Notes: generated from the sequence alone by a model not told the origin. A stretch of DNA of 64,000 nucleotides from Erysipelotrichaceae bacterium (GCA_017473335.1 JAFULN010000014.1:57036-121035), one strand, 5' to 3'; shown: positions 1-10,577, counted from the stretch's first letter. Translations and numbers: made by a program.

Positions 1-138
1 CTCTTTTTAAATGATGGAGACGCTCTCTGCAACACTCTAATTGAACAAAATGACTGAATTTCTTTTGGATTATATTTGATTCTTTTGGAAATAAGATTTT
101 AAAATGACAACTCGGAAAATAGAAATTCATAAAGTACC

Positions 139-2031
139 TTACTTATAAAACTCTTCAACAAAATCAAAGTAATTGTCTGTTTTCTGAAGTAGGAAAATTT
201 TATCATGACTCATAATCAATTTGGATAATTTATCAAAAAACTCTTGTACTACTTTCTGTGAACTATTCAAAGAAAACAAGAAAATTAATTGTACGTACCT
301 TTCATCCCATAATACAGGTTTATTTAGTCTACATACAGATATAAACTCAGGAAACTTTGTGCTTTCAAGGGGATGAGGAGTCGCAATTCTTTTGCTGTAT
401 GCAGTTGAACTACACTTTTCTCTTTCAATGACTGAGCTAAAGAATTCATCCTCATTAAAGTTCATCTTTTGACTCACTTGATGAATCATCTTTTTTAATA
501 GTTCTTCTTTATTTGAACAATCCATAACAAAATATAGATCTTCGCTCATAAATTGATTTAAATCATTCTTCTGATCCAATTTATCAATTGCCATTTTAAT
601 TGAAGCTACATCTCTCTCATTTAGAAACTTTTCTACAGTTATGAAATAATCCCCATTTTTACTATCCGTTGTATCTAAGATTATGTCAAAATCTCCCATC
701 ATCGTTTTGTTAAGATGTTCTGGCATTATCAACTGAATAATATTAATTCTGTCTTTAAATATCTGATTCAGTTTGTGTGAAATCAACTGAAAAACAGTAA
801 CCGAGTCATCCAAAATAACCGCAAAATTATATTTTTTGTGAGACTTATTTGTTTCTAGAGAAAGCGCCAAATGAATTGCAAAATATAATCTTTCTTGTTC
901 CGATATTGCTTTTTTATATTTCTGTTCAATACCTCTTAGCCCAAGTATAGCTAGCTCATTAGCGTATGGAAACTCATCTTTTATTCCAGATAAATTAGAA
1001 CGTACAATTTGTGTATTCTCTTTCAAACGAGATATGAACAATGAAATGTGATTTAGCAGGTTCAATCTTAAATTTGTATCGTTAAAAAAATCAACATTGC
1101 TCTGCTTGTAGATCCCTCTTAAAAACAAGTTATAAAATTCTATTACTTCTGAATCTTCTAAATCTGCAACAAGATTTTTTTCTAATGCATTACTATTATT
1201 CCCTTTTATATGTTGTGAAAAATAGTAGAGTTCATCGTTGGACAAAGATACTCCAAATATTTCATAAATATCTTCATTAATACTCTCTGCAGTTATGTAC
1301 TCAACACTATCTTTCACAGATTCGTGAACATTCCCAATTGGAATTGTATTGTTCGTCTCCATACGATTGATTGCGATCAAAATGTGAATTGCCAATGAAT
1401 GTATAGATTGTGTAGAAATCGAAATGTTTGCAGAAGTAAGATGTTTGTTGATCGAAACAGAGAGCTTTTCGAGTACTTCAGTGCGATATTCACTGTGTTC
1501 TTCACCACTATAGTTTTCTAGATACTCAGAGCATTCTTTCGCAATTGCCTTACGAATGTCTTTTTCCTCACCGTAAATAAGGTATCCATGAGAATGAGAA
1601 TGCATTAACTTCAAATTATATCGCTCAATTAAAGGTCTAAGATTCTTAATATCTTTTCTTACTAACGAAGCAGAAATATACAATTCATCCGCTAAATCAT
1701 AAACATTAACGTAATCACCACTGAGGATTAGATTTGTAAAAATGATTTTTCTTCTTCTTTCAACATCAGAAATAATCTCATTATTAAAGAACTCACTATA
1801 CCATGCTGAAAAAACATGTTCTTCTCTAACTTCCAATCTGCATCCATACCCTTGCTTCGTTACAATTTCAAAACCAAAGGAAGGAGCATCTTGTTTGATT
1901 TTTTTCATATAAGAAAGGACGGTACGTTTTGAAATGTTCAATGAATATGCTATCTGCTCACTTGAAATGTAACTAGAGTTTTTGTTTTCTACTAGATATC
2001 GAATGATATCTGCATATATTTTATTTTTCAT
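139..2031 (-). CDS. PRD-domain transcriptional regulator with PTS EIIA-like domain (LicR/MtlR type)
   Basis: The 630-residue protein starts with an HTH_11-like winged helix (about residues 5-60, with ISKRTVLSYMKKI as recognition helix), followed by an Mga-type HTH (about 80-150). Two PRD regions follow, carrying the phosphorylatable-type histidines in SIHSLAIH, FSQHIKG, LNHISLF and FAIHLALSLET. The C-terminal part resembles a degenerate EIIB and then an EIIA of the fructose/mannitol class with the motif IATPHPLE, whose His is the expected phosphorylation site. Proteins of this build activate PTS operons in response to phosphorylation by HPr and EIIB. It is the last gene of the PTS operon, overlapping the preceding gene by 4 bases, so it probably regulates that operon. 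The domain order is clear; the inducing sugar is unknown. Confidence 0.9.
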   Translation of the reverse strand: MKNKIYADIIRYLVENKNSSYISSEQIAYSLNISKRTVLSYMKKIKQDAPSFGFEIVTKQGYGCRLEVREEHVFSAWYSEFFNNEIISDVERRRKIIFTNLILSGDYVNVYDLADELYISASLVRKDIKNLRPLIERYNLKLMHSHSHGYLIYGEEKDIRKAIAKECSEYLENYSGEEHSEYRTEVLEKLSVSINKHLTSANISISTQSIHSLAIHILIAINRMETNNTIPIGNVHESVKDSVEYITAESINEDIYEIFGVSLSNDELYYFSQHIKGNNSNALEKNLVADLEDSEVIEFYNLFLRGIYKQSNVDFFNDTNLRLNLLNHISLFISRLKENTQIVRSNLSGIKDEFPYANELAILGLRGIEQKYKKAISEQERLYFAIHLALSLETNKSHKKYNFAVILDDSVTVFQLISHKLNQIFKDRINIIQLIMPEHLNKTMMGDFDIILDTTDSKNGDYFITVEKFLNERDVASIKMAIDKLDQKNDLNQFMSEDLYFVMDCSNKEELLKKMIHQVSQKMNFNEDEFFSSVIEREKCSSTAYSKRIATPHPLESTKFPEFISVCRLNKPVLWDERYVQLIFLFSLNSSQKVVQEFFDKLSKLIMSHDKIFLLQKTDNYFDFVEEFYK

Positions 2032-2729
2032 AATGAAGATTTCCTTTTTATTCCTAATTTTCCTCGATAATTCACAAAAAATAGGATTAAGTAAACAGTA
2101 AATACTATCAAACTATTTTCAATACAATATTGAGAATAAAAGTGCACAAACAAACCAATCAAAAACAACAAATACTCAAAAAGACCAGAATCATCTCTAC
2201 AAACTAAATTAAACAAAGCTTTCAAAATCCAGAATGTTAAAGCCATCTCTGTAATCAAAAGCAATAAACTTGATATTGAAATGCCATCATAATGCTCCAA
2301 CAGTTGCTGAGCTACTTCTACAGGATAATACTTTGTAAGTTTCTCCAACGAATGATTCATTGCTATAAACACTAAAATACTATAAGCACTCATGTTGTAA
2401 ACAAAGGTATTGATAAGCGAAAAACCAGAATAAATCAAATCTGCATTTTTTTGATCTGAATATCCCTTTTTTAAAACGCGGAACATCATAGTTACCAAAG
2501 TTAATGATAAAACAACAATTACAACATATGTTAATTTATCTTCACTATCTACAAGTTCTGACAAACCCGCTGCCATAGCTAAAAAATTTGTCATTGATGT
2601 TGATAAGAGATACAAGAATCCCCCAAATGCCATTGATATCAGCATCCCTGATTTTTTGTTACCTATCGCAACCATTAAAGGAAAAGCCAAGGACAAAATA
2701 AGAAACACTAGCAAAAGGATAATTTTCAT
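2028..2729 (-). CDS. polytopic membrane protein of unknown function in PTS operon
   Basis: I do not recognise this 233-residue family. It is very hydrophobic, with about seven predicted membrane segments (roughly residues 3-20, 30-50, 66-84, 102-124, 150-174, 184-203 and 206-222) and a basic C-terminus (GKLGIKRKSSL). No transporter signature or catalytic motif is visible. It lies 2 bases after the GH1 gene stop and overlaps the PRD regulator by 4 bases, so it is translated with the PTS operon. An accessory role in uptake or signalling is possible but only inferred from position. Confidence 0.7.
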   Translation of the reverse strand: MKIILLLVFLILSLAFPLMVAIGNKKSGMLISMAFGGFLYLLSTSMTNFLAMAAGLSELVDSEDKLTYVVIVVLSLTLVTMMFRVLKKGYSDQKNADLIYSGFSLINTFVYNMSAYSILVFIAMNHSLEKLTKYYPVEVAQQLLEHYDGISISSLLLLITEMALTFWILKALFNLVCRDDSGLFEYLLFLIGLFVHFYSQYCIENSLIVFTVYLILFFVNYRGKLGIKRKSSL

Positions 2730-2731
2730 AA

Positions 2732-4204
<1,473 letters not shown>

Positions 4205-4225
4205 TCAAATGAGCATTAGCCAAAT

Positions 4226-4552
4226 TTACTGTAAACCTTTAATATGAATTTCTGCCAACTCACGTATCAATTCAATCGTCAACATCACTGTCATAAGGTG
4301 ATCTTGCGCATGAACAACAAGTATAGAAAACATTGCATTTTCCAATTCTTCGTTCGCTTCAGCTCTTAACAATTCAAATTGAAGCTTATGAGCAATATTA
4401 ATACTAAGTTCAGCTTCGTTCATTTTTTCTTGATATAGAGTTACATTTTTCTCTTTTGCAGCAGCTAAAGATTCATAAGCTAACGCTTTTGCTTCCCCTG
4501 CATTAGCTATGATTTCAAATGAAACCTCTTGTAATTTTGTCATTGTATTCAT
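4226..4552 (-). CDS. PTS Lac-family EIIA component
   Basis: The 108-residue all-helical protein matches the LacF/ChbA family in length and in the signature VHAQDHLM. His81 is the predicted phosphorylation site, and His85 is the second conserved histidine. It passes phosphate from HPr to the EIIB encoded at 5900-6211. It lies between the EIIC gene and the GH1 gene, 9 bases downstream of the EIIC stop, in a single operon. The substrate class is beta-glucoside or chitobiose-like by family. Confidence 0.93.
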   Translation of the reverse strand: MNTMTKLQEVSFEIIANAGEAKALAYESLAAAKEKNVTLYQEKMNEAELSINIAHKLQFELLRAEANEELENAMFSILVVHAQDHLMTVMLTIELIRELAEIHIKGLQ

Positions 4553-4561
4553 GGTAACTTC

Positions 4562-5887
4562 TTATTCTTCACCAAGTTCTTGTTCTACACAAGTTTTTTC
4601 GTAACGCTTAAAGAATGGCCAATAAACAACCCAGTCTAAAACAAACATTACAATAACTAGAACAGCTGCGCGCCAGTCAAGTGTTGCAACAAATGCACCA
4701 ATTGGGGCAGGTGTAGTACTTGTCAGGAAGATATATGATTTATTTACTAAATTCAACGATGTCGCAAGCCAACCTAAAGCAATATTTACTGTTGGTGCAA
4801 GCACAAATGGAATAACAAGTGTAGGATTCAAAAAGATTGGAAGACCAAAAATAACTGGCTCGTTGATATTAAACAATGATGGAATAATCGATACTTTACC
4901 AACCGAATTCAACTGTTTTGATTTACTTCTCAAGCACATTACACAAAGCGCCAAAGTAGAACCTGCACCACCAATGCATGAATAATATGCCCAGAATGAC
5001 TGTGTATAGACATTAGGAAGTGTGCTTAAAGATGCACCCGCTGCTACTGCTTCAGCATTTTCAGCAAGTGTAACCAACTGCAGTGGATCCAAAAGTGGTC
5101 CAACAACTGTTGTTGGATGTATACCAAAACCACCAAACAGCAAGTTTTCAAACGCAGTCAAAATTGTAACAGCCACAGAATTATTAACACCAAATGAAAT
5201 TAGAGTGAAAATGTAAGACCAAATTTCAGGAATTAACTTACCAAATGCAATCTGGCAGATAACTGATAAAGCATAGAATGCTAACAATGCGTACAGATAA
5301 GGGAAAATAGTAGAGAATGTATTTTCAATAACCTTTGGCACTGAAGGAGGCATATGAATTGTCCAGCCCTTATCAATTGCCAATCGCATGATTTCAACAG
5401 CACCTAAAGCTATCAAAATAGCCAGGAAAATATTCACGGAACCCAGATTGGAATAAGTAATATTTCCACCAACAAGTACTGGTGAGCATACAAGAAGGAA
5501 AATAGAAGTAGCACATACTGCAAAGTTGATTGCATTCTTCTTGTAATGTTGTGCTAATGAATAAGCAACAACAAAGCAAATGTATAATGAAAGAACTCCA
5601 ATTGTTGCAGCATATGGAGGATACGTAAATTGTTTAAAGTTTTCTGAAAGATACCACCAAGCATTCATAAATGCATCGAAAATACCAATACCAGTAGAAG
5701 CAGTCGCGCTCCAAGGGCATTTATAGATTAAGAACGCAAACCCCCCGATGAATGTAAACGGCAATGAACTTACAACACCATCACGAATAGCTAAAAAGTG
5801 AGGTTCTGTTCCAAAAAAAGCCGCTAATGGTTGACACCAAGCTTCAATTTTGTCAATAAGTGATACTTTACCTGTGTTTTCTGACAT
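4562..5887 (-). CDS. PTS Lac-family EIIC permease (cellobiose/chitobiose type)
   Basis: This 441-residue integral membrane protein has the Lac-family EIIC pattern: about ten membrane segments, the GGFGIHPTTVVGPLLDPLQ loop and the SLFNINEPVIFGLPIFLNP motif, whose Glu and Asn contact sugar in characterised EIIC proteins. It translocates a beta-linked disaccharide or glycoside while EIIB phosphorylates it. The gene starts 12 bases after the EIIB gene and is followed closely by EIIA. Length is typical, and there is no fused EIIA or EIIB domain. Confidence 0.95.
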   Translation of the reverse strand: MSENTGKVSLIDKIEAWCQPLAAFFGTEPHFLAIRDGVVSSLPFTFIGGFAFLIYKCPWSATASTGIGIFDAFMNAWWYLSENFKQFTYPPYAATIGVLSLYICFVVAYSLAQHYKKNAINFAVCATSIFLLVCSPVLVGGNITYSNLGSVNIFLAILIALGAVEIMRLAIDKGWTIHMPPSVPKVIENTFSTIFPYLYALLAFYALSVICQIAFGKLIPEIWSYIFTLISFGVNNSVAVTILTAFENLLFGGFGIHPTTVVGPLLDPLQLVTLAENAEAVAAGASLSTLPNVYTQSFWAYYSCIGGAGSTLALCVMCLRSKSKQLNSVGKVSIIPSLFNINEPVIFGLPIFLNPTLVIPFVLAPTVNIALGWLATSLNLVNKSYIFLTSTTPAPIGAFVATLDWRAAVLVIVMFVLDWVVYWPFFKRYEKTCVEQELGEE

Positions 5888-5899
5888 AATTATCTCCTT

Positions 5900-6211
5900 T
5901 TATTTTTTTGTTTGAGCTTCTCGAATCATATTCAGAACTGCGTTCCCATTGCATCTTCCGAAATCGATTGCAGAAATGTTGAGAATTGTGATTCCAGGAA
6001 TATCTTTGCATAATTCCTTCACTAGACTTGTTTGATACTTTACTTGTGGTGCAAGCAATATATATTCGTATTTACCGAACTTTGTTTTTGCTTCAGAAAC
6101 TGATAAAGCTGTCACTTTCCAATCTTTTTCATCTTCTCTTAAATGATCATACATACTTTGCATCAAAATAGTTGTTGATGAACCACAAGCACAAACCAGT
6201 AATATTTCCAT
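5900..6211 (-). CDS. PTS Lac-family EIIB component
   Basis: The 103-residue cytoplasmic protein begins MEILLVCACGSSTT, which matches the P-loop-like CxxGxST active site of cellobiose/chitobiose EIIB. Cys7 aligns with the phosphorylated cysteine, and Cys9 is an additional cysteine. It is the first gene of the PTS operon and is preceded by a good ribosome site (AAGGAGG, 10 bases before the ATG). It receives phosphate from the EIIA at 4226-4552 and phosphorylates the sugar carried by the EIIC at 4562-5887. Confidence 0.93.
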   Translation of the reverse strand: MEILLVCACGSSTTILMQSMYDHLREDEKDWKVTALSVSEAKTKFGKYEYILLAPQVKYQTSLVKELCKDIPGITILNISAIDFGRCNGNAVLNMIREAQTKK

Positions 6212-6282
6212 GTTACAATGACCTCCTTACTAATAAACATTTTCGATAGCTGCTGTATGTTTACATTTTTAGTGTACCAAAA

Positions 6283-6332
6283 CACAAAAAAAGAAGTTGG
6301 AAATTATCGCAACAACGATAATGCAACTTCTT
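6283..6332 (-). terminator. intrinsic terminator after the asparaginase-cutC-pnuC operon
   Basis: A two-part hairpin pairs AAGAAGTTG (6291-6299) with CAACTTCTT (6324-6332), and ATTATCG (6303-6309) with CGATAAT (6316-6322). On the minus strand it is followed by a run of T residues (complement of 6284-6290). It separates the small gene at 6350 from the PTS operon that starts at 6211. Confidence 0.8.
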
Positions 6333-6349
6333 CCAATTTCTTGTAGTAA

Positions 6350-6613
6350 TTAATACAATTTTCCGTTTTTAATTACACGGAATGAAATTCCCCTTCCAAC
6401 TTCAGAACTTTTAATTGTTTTTCTAATCAAATCACAGCAAAACTCTTCATTCTCATTCTTTGTTTCAAATACAATAGTAGTTCTTACAAATGAGCCCTTT
6501 GGAACAAAAGTAAATTTAGGTTCTTCAATCTCTTCAACAATTTCGATTACTTTTTTCTGTAAAGTCGGCATAATACCTTCAATATTAATTTTCATTTTTA
6601 CATCCACCTTCAT
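6350..6613 (-). CDS. small conserved-looking protein of unknown function
   Basis: I do not recognise this 87-residue protein. It reads as a small alpha/beta domain with a possible long helix (about residues 17-32), a hydrophobic strand (SFVRTTIVFETK) and a second helix (EFCCDLIRKTIKSS). It has no signal peptide or membrane segment. It lies 55 bases downstream of pnuC on the same strand and ends 18 bases before a clear terminator, so it is probably the last gene of that operon. Other ATG codons (M7, M14) could serve as the start. Confidence 0.55.
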   Translation of the reverse strand: MKVDVKMKINIEGIMPTLQKKVIEIVEEIEEPKFTFVPKGSFVRTTIVFETKNENEEFCCDLIRKTIKSSEVGRGISFRVIKNGKLY

Positions 6614-6668
6614 CTATATTTTATAGATTCATTATGCAAAATCAACGAAAGTGAAATTGATTTCCAAT

Positions 6669-7355
6669 TTAATTCTCTATCGATTCATCCTGACGCTTTC
6701 TCATTCTTTTCCAGTTATAATACGCATACACATCATTTACCAAAAAGATAGAAAAACACAGCACCATCGATAAATTCTCTAAAGACACCATAGATGCAAG
6801 CACCCACAAAGTAACTAACACTACATCGTTACAACAGTATGCCAAAGCATAATATGGACTTCTTAACATCATTAGTGAACCTGCCATAAAACTTGTCGCA
6901 ATCGAAACAGTACTCACGATCAAATTCGGTGTATTAAAATATTTCAAGATAAAATAAAAAACAAATGTCACTAGAACTGTACACAATCCCAATACAATCC
7001 AATGATTCTTTTTCAAATGAGCTACTTTCACTTCATTTTCTGCATAAGGATTTTTCATCCATTCAACAATAGAAAGTACCGCAATCGGCAAACTCATCAA
7101 CATGTACGTTAATAGTTCCCCATAATAGCGAAACTGCCATGAAATCAAAGCATACATGCAGCAGAAAATCACTGCCAGCCACTGTCCAAACACATCCCCT
7201 TTTGCCATGAAAACGAGTGATGTCACACCCACTAAAGATGCACACAACTGAAAAAGTGTCTGATCCGGCTGAAAAATATGCAAAAGAAGAATCAGCACAA
7301 CTGAAGTGAACCATAGTCTTCTTTCAAAAGCTGTTAATCTTCTAATAAAGTCCAT
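6669..7355 (-). CDS. pnuC: PnuC-family nicotinamide riboside/mononucleotide transporter
   Basis: The 228-residue protein has the seven-helix plan of PnuC and its two diagnostic segments: RSPYYALAYCCNDVVLVTLW near residues 165-184, and FLVNDVYAYYNWKRMRKRQ near the C-terminus, where Asn, Asp and Trp are family hallmarks. PnuC imports vitamin B3 ribosides by facilitated diffusion coupled to intracellular phosphorylation. It starts immediately after cutC and is probably translationally coupled to it. No NAD-sensing leader is visible. Substrate specificity within the PnuX families (riboside, thiamine, riboflavin) cannot be settled from sequence alone. Confidence 0.88.
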   Translation of the reverse strand: MDFIRRLTAFERRLWFTSVVLILLLHIFQPDQTLFQLCASLVGVTSLVFMAKGDVFGQWLAVIFCCMYALISWQFRYYGELLTYMLMSLPIAVLSIVEWMKNPYAENEVKVAHLKKNHWIVLGLCTVLVTFVFYFILKYFNTPNLIVSTVSIATSFMAGSLMMLRSPYYALAYCCNDVVLVTLWVLASMVSLENLSMVLCFSIFLVNDVYAYYNWKRMRKRQDESIEN

Positions 7356-8093
7356 TTACAATTCACCTGCAGCCTCCACAAGCTTTCTTACCAATTCTTC
7401 ACTGACACAATCATAATCATATGCATCATGATAAGCATAGCTTACACCTGAACTTGTTGTGGTCATATCCTTTTCCCAGTGACGACATGATGAATGCGCC
7501 TGCACAACGCATGTTTTCTTTACCAGTTCTGCAAGATTTCCTGCATTCACACCGCTTCCAGGCAATATCTCAATCAAATTTCCATATTTCATCTGTATTT
7601 GTGCAATCTCATCAGCACCCATCAGTGCTTTTTCTTTTTGACCACTCGTCAAAATTCGATCCACATGAAGATCAATTAACTGTTCAATTGAATCTTCATA
7701 CTCTTTTACACAATCAATCGCACGATGGAAAACTGCTGTCTTTCCATATGCATGAATCAATTCAGTCATTTGTTTCGTTTTTTCGATATCTATGCTGCAA
7801 TCTTCATTCAAAAAACCAAACGCAATTCCGTGTACACCTGCTTCCAGCATTTCCTTAGCATCTGCCATCATTACTTCAAATTCAGAATCCAAGTAACAAA
7901 ATCCTGCACCACGAGGTCGTACCATCGCAATCACTTCCAGAGAAGTCTTTTCAAGCACCTTTTTGACAGTTGCGATACTTGGGGTCAGTCCACCCAGAAA
8001 CAGTGCAGAATTCAGTTCTACACGATGAGCTCCGCCTCTTTCAGCTCTTAAACAATCTTCATAGCTCCCTGTACATATTTCCAGTTTCATCAT
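7356..8093 (-). CDS. cutC: CutC family protein
   Basis: This 245-residue TIM-barrel protein carries the CutC N-terminal signature (LEICTGSYEDCLRAERGGAHRVELN) and internal motifs such as VIAMVRPRGAGF, HRAIDC and ILTSG. CutC was linked to copper homeostasis in early work, but its biochemical role is still debated. The start overlaps the asparaginase stop in TAATG; a second ATG three bases on (8090) gives a protein starting MKLEICTG, which fits the family better. It is the middle gene of a three- or four-gene operon. A role in metal handling here is inferred from family only. Confidence 0.93.
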   Translation of the reverse strand: MMKLEICTGSYEDCLRAERGGAHRVELNSALFLGGLTPSIATVKKVLEKTSLEVIAMVRPRGAGFCYLDSEFEVMMADAKEMLEAGVHGIAFGFLNEDCSIDIEKTKQMTELIHAYGKTAVFHRAIDCVKEYEDSIEQLIDLHVDRILTSGQKEKALMGADEIAQIQMKYGNLIEILPGSGVNAGNLAELVKKTCVVQAHSSCRHWEKDMTTTSSGVSYAYHDAYDYDCVSEELVRKLVEAAGEL

Positions 8094-9022
8094 TATTCCT
8101 CTACTCTTTGATCAATCCACTGCTTTGAAGCTTCCACCACTTCACAGCGATTTCCAACACGATGCACATGATATACTTTGCATTCTTCATTTTCTTTTGC
8201 TACAGATACTGCATAATTTTCAATGTTGGTCGCACATCCCCATTCCCCCTTATGATTGAGGGCAACCACAGATAAATCCGTAAAATGACCATTACGTCTT
8301 TTTAATTTTTCTTCAAGTTCAAACACCGCTGTTTCACAAGCTTCCTGAGGACTCTTTCCCTGCTTCATCAGATTCACGATTTCATAGCTGATGCAGCCTT
8401 TCATCAGATTTTCTCCGATACCTGTTGCAGCTGCAGCACCCACTTCAGAATCTGCATACAATCCAGACCCAACCAAAGGACTATCTCCTACACGCCCTTT
8501 TTTCTTCATGAACAATCCACTTGTACTTGTTGCTGCACCCATCGAACCCTTCGAATCAACCGCCAAAACACCTACTGTATCATGTCCTCGATATGCCTTC
8601 ATTTCCTGTTTCATCTCTAATACACGCTGACGATATAGATTCTTGGCCCTTTCTGTCAGCATATCTTTCATCTCAAAGCCATGATTTTCAGCATACTGAG
8701 ATGCACCATCACCAACCAATACACAGTTTACATTCTTTTCAGACAGTTGACGTGCTACAGATACAGGATTCGCTACCCCCTTGATAGCACATACAGCACC
8801 AAATCCCAGTGTATCACCATCCATAAATCCTGCATCCAGTTCCACTTCCATCTCTTCATTCGGAAGCCCACCATAACCTACTGATTTATAATAAGGGTCA
8901 TCTTCAACCACTTTGGCAGCACATTCAATCGCATCCAAAGCACTGCCCTTTTCTTTTAGGATTTCAGCCCCTTTTTCAATTCCTTCCTTGGACATACGCC
9001 AAGTCGCAACAATTGTCCACAT
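8093..9022 (-). CDS. Ntn-hydrolase asparaginase / N4-(beta-N-acetylglucosaminyl)-L-asparaginase family
   Basis: The protein of about 309 residues belongs to the T2 family of self-processing asparaginases and glycosylasparaginases. The autocleavage motif HDTVGVLAVD is present; cleavage before the Thr (residue 150 counted from the upstream GTG) would free the N-terminal nucleophile. The downstream substrate loops SPLVGSGLYAD and GAAAATGIGEN match the family. There is no signal peptide, so it is probably cytoplasmic and acts on Asn-linked GlcNAc or isoaspartyl peptides. ATG at 9022 is preferred over GTG at 9025 because GGAG lies 8 bases upstream. First gene of the cutC-pnuC operon. Confidence 0.9.
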   Translation of the reverse strand: MWTIVATWRMSKEGIEKGAEILKEKGSALDAIECAAKVVEDDPYYKSVGYGGLPNEEMEVELDAGFMDGDTLGFGAVCAIKGVANPVSVARQLSEKNVNCVLVGDGASQYAENHGFEMKDMLTERAKNLYRQRVLEMKQEMKAYRGHDTVGVLAVDSKGSMGAATSTSGLFMKKKGRVGDSPLVGSGLYADSEVGAAAATGIGENLMKGCISYEIVNLMKQGKSPQEACETAVFELEEKLKRRNGHFTDLSVVALNHKGEWGCATNIENYAVSVAKENEECKVYHVHRVGNRCEVVEASKQWIDQRVEE

Positions 9023-9047
9023 CACTATATCTCCTCATTTTTTTAAA

Positions 9048-9075
9048 ATTATATCATATTTATTTTTTCTGTGAA
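9048..9075 (-). promoter_or_regulatory. predicted sigma-A promoter of the asparaginase operon
   Basis: On the minus strand TTCACA (9070-9075) and TATAAT (9048-9053) are separated by 16 bases. The -10 box lies about 25 bases upstream of the asparaginase start. Confidence 0.6.
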
Positions 9076-9153
9076 TTTCAGCAAATGTAAATAATCATCT
9101 TTAATTTTTATCAAAAAAGATGTATCCTGAAAGTACTTTGTTGAGGAACAATT

Positions 9154-10020
9154 ATGAATTTACAAGAATTTACGAAAAATAAAAACTTCAGAAATATACT
9201 CACCCTTTGTGCAGTACTTTGTTCATCCATCCTGCAAACCTATGTAATTCAGGCCTTTATTCGCCCTGCTTCGATGATTTCCAGTGGTTTTACTGGTGTT
9301 GCACTGTTAGTTGAACTGTTAACAGATGGCTCCATTGAATCTTCATTCACTCTGCTGGCACTAAACATTCCAGTTGCGCTGTTATGCGCAAAAAGCATTT
9401 CACCACGCTTTACCATCTTTAGTATCATCAATGTTATTTCAACATCAGTATTGCTGAAATATACATCATTTCCTCCATTCTTTGATGACATTGTATTAAA
9501 TGTTGTCTTTGGTGGATTCTTGTATGGTATATCGATTGTCATCGCACTGAAAGGGAATGCTTCTACAGGAGGTACAGACTTCATTGCCCTGTATTTCTCC
9601 AACAAGTTCAATAAATCACTGTGGCAATACGTCTTTATCTTCAACTGTATGCTGATTATGATTTTTGGTGCTTCCAAAGGATGGATGTATGCTGGTTATT
9701 CTATTGTCTTCCAGTTTATATCAACCAAAACAATCTCAACATTCCATACACGCTATGAACGCTTAACACTGCAAATTACTACAGAACATCCACAGGAAAT
9801 CTTAGACACATATTTAAAAGAATATCGTCATGGCATCTCCTGTATGGAAGGATATGGCGGTTTCAGCAAGAAACCATTTACCTTAATGACTACTGTTGTA
9901 TCTTCTTATGAAGTCAAAGATATCGTCAGAATCATTAAAGAAGCTGATCCTAAAGTCATTATCAATATCTTTAAAACAGAAGACTTTGTCGGTGGATTCA
10001 AACCAAAACCTATTGATTAA
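9154..10020 (+). CDS. YitT family membrane protein (DUF161/DUF2179)
   Basis: The 288-residue protein has five to six N-terminal membrane segments with the YitT-type glycine motifs (FIRPASMISSGFTGVALL and GNASTGGTDFIALYFS) and a soluble C-terminal DUF2179 domain from about residue 205 (TTEHPQEILDTYLKE, then CMEGYGGFSKKP and KTEDFVGGFKPK). The family is widespread in Firmicutes, and its transport role is not established. The gene stands alone between divergent and convergent neighbours, with a weak ribosome site (GAGGA) before the ATG and a strong terminator after the stop. Confidence 0.9.
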   Translation: MNLQEFTKNKNFRNILTLCAVLCSSILQTYVIQAFIRPASMISSGFTGVALLVELLTDGSIESSFTLLALNIPVALLCAKSISPRFTIFSIINVISTSVLLKYTSFPPFFDDIVLNVVFGGFLYGISIVIALKGNASTGGTDFIALYFSNKFNKSLWQYVFIFNCMLIMIFGASKGWMYAGYSIVFQFISTKTISTFHTRYERLTLQITTEHPQEILDTYLKEYRHGISCMEGYGGFSKKPFTLMTTVVSSYEVKDIVRIIKEADPKVIINIFKTEDFVGGFKPKPID

Positions 10021-10027
10021 CATAAAT

Positions 10028-10053
10028 ATGGCCCTCAAATGAGGGCCATTTCT
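10028..10053. terminator. bidirectional terminator
   Basis: ATGGCCCTC (10028-10036) pairs perfectly with GAGGGCCAT (10041-10049) around an AAAT loop. T residues follow on the plus strand. It serves the convergent YitT and nitroreductase genes. Confidence 0.85.
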
Positions 10054-10054
10054 A

Positions 10055-10552
10055 TTACTTGATCCAAGTGACTTTCTTTTCATCGTAGCGATGATTTGCT
10101 TCTTTTTCTTCATCTGGCCATCCAATTGCGATATTAGCAACAGGCACCAAATGTTCTTCTAAATTTAAAATCTCACGAATTGGTTCAATACGGTCTTCAT
10201 TAGGACCAATCGCACACCAGCAGCATCCTAATCCCAGTGAATGAGCTTCCAGCAAAAGATTTTCAATCGCTGCACCACAGTCTACATAAATGTATTCATC
10301 TTTAGGCTGAATCGTTTTATCTCCTAAAACAACTACTGCAGCCCCTGCATGTTCTGTCATCCTTGATGAGCGAAGTGCATCAGCAATCTGTTTCAAAACA
10401 GTTCTGTCTTTAATCACAACAAATTTCCATTCCTGCAGATTTCTAGCAGTTGGTGCATTCATTGCAGCTTCCAGCATCTTGACTAAAAGTTCATCTTCGA
10501 CAGGCTTTTCAGTATACTTTCGAATACTTCTTCTTGTGTTAATAATATCCAT
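10055..10552 (-). CDS. nitroreductase family FMN enzyme
   Basis: This short nitroreductase (165 residues from the preferred start) has the FMN-phosphate motif TRRSIRKY near the N-terminus, NAPTARNLQEWKF, and the C-terminal GLGCCWCAIGP and IAIGWPDEEK segments. Such enzymes reduce flavins, nitro compounds or related substrates with NAD(P)H. An upstream ATG at 10564 exists, but GGAGG lies just before the ATG at 10552, which gives the usual start MDIINTRRSIRKY. Substrate is unknown. It is probably a single gene; the next gene upstream ends 13 bases before the ribosome site region, so read-through from the ABC operon is possible. Confidence 0.9.
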   Translation of the reverse strand: MDIINTRRSIRKYTEKPVEDELLVKMLEAAMNAPTARNLQEWKFVVIKDRTVLKQIADALRSSRMTEHAGAAVVVLGDKTIQPKDEYIYVDCGAAIENLLLEAHSLGLGCCWCAIGPNEDRIEPIREILNLEEHLVPVANIAIGWPDEEKEANHRYDEKKVTWIK

Positions 10553-10577
10553 AAGTCCCTCCATTTTTCTTTAATAC

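Noticed and set aside
1..138. Partial gene or terminator at the left edge
   Set aside because: No frame with a start or homology and no convincing hairpin could be seen in these bases.
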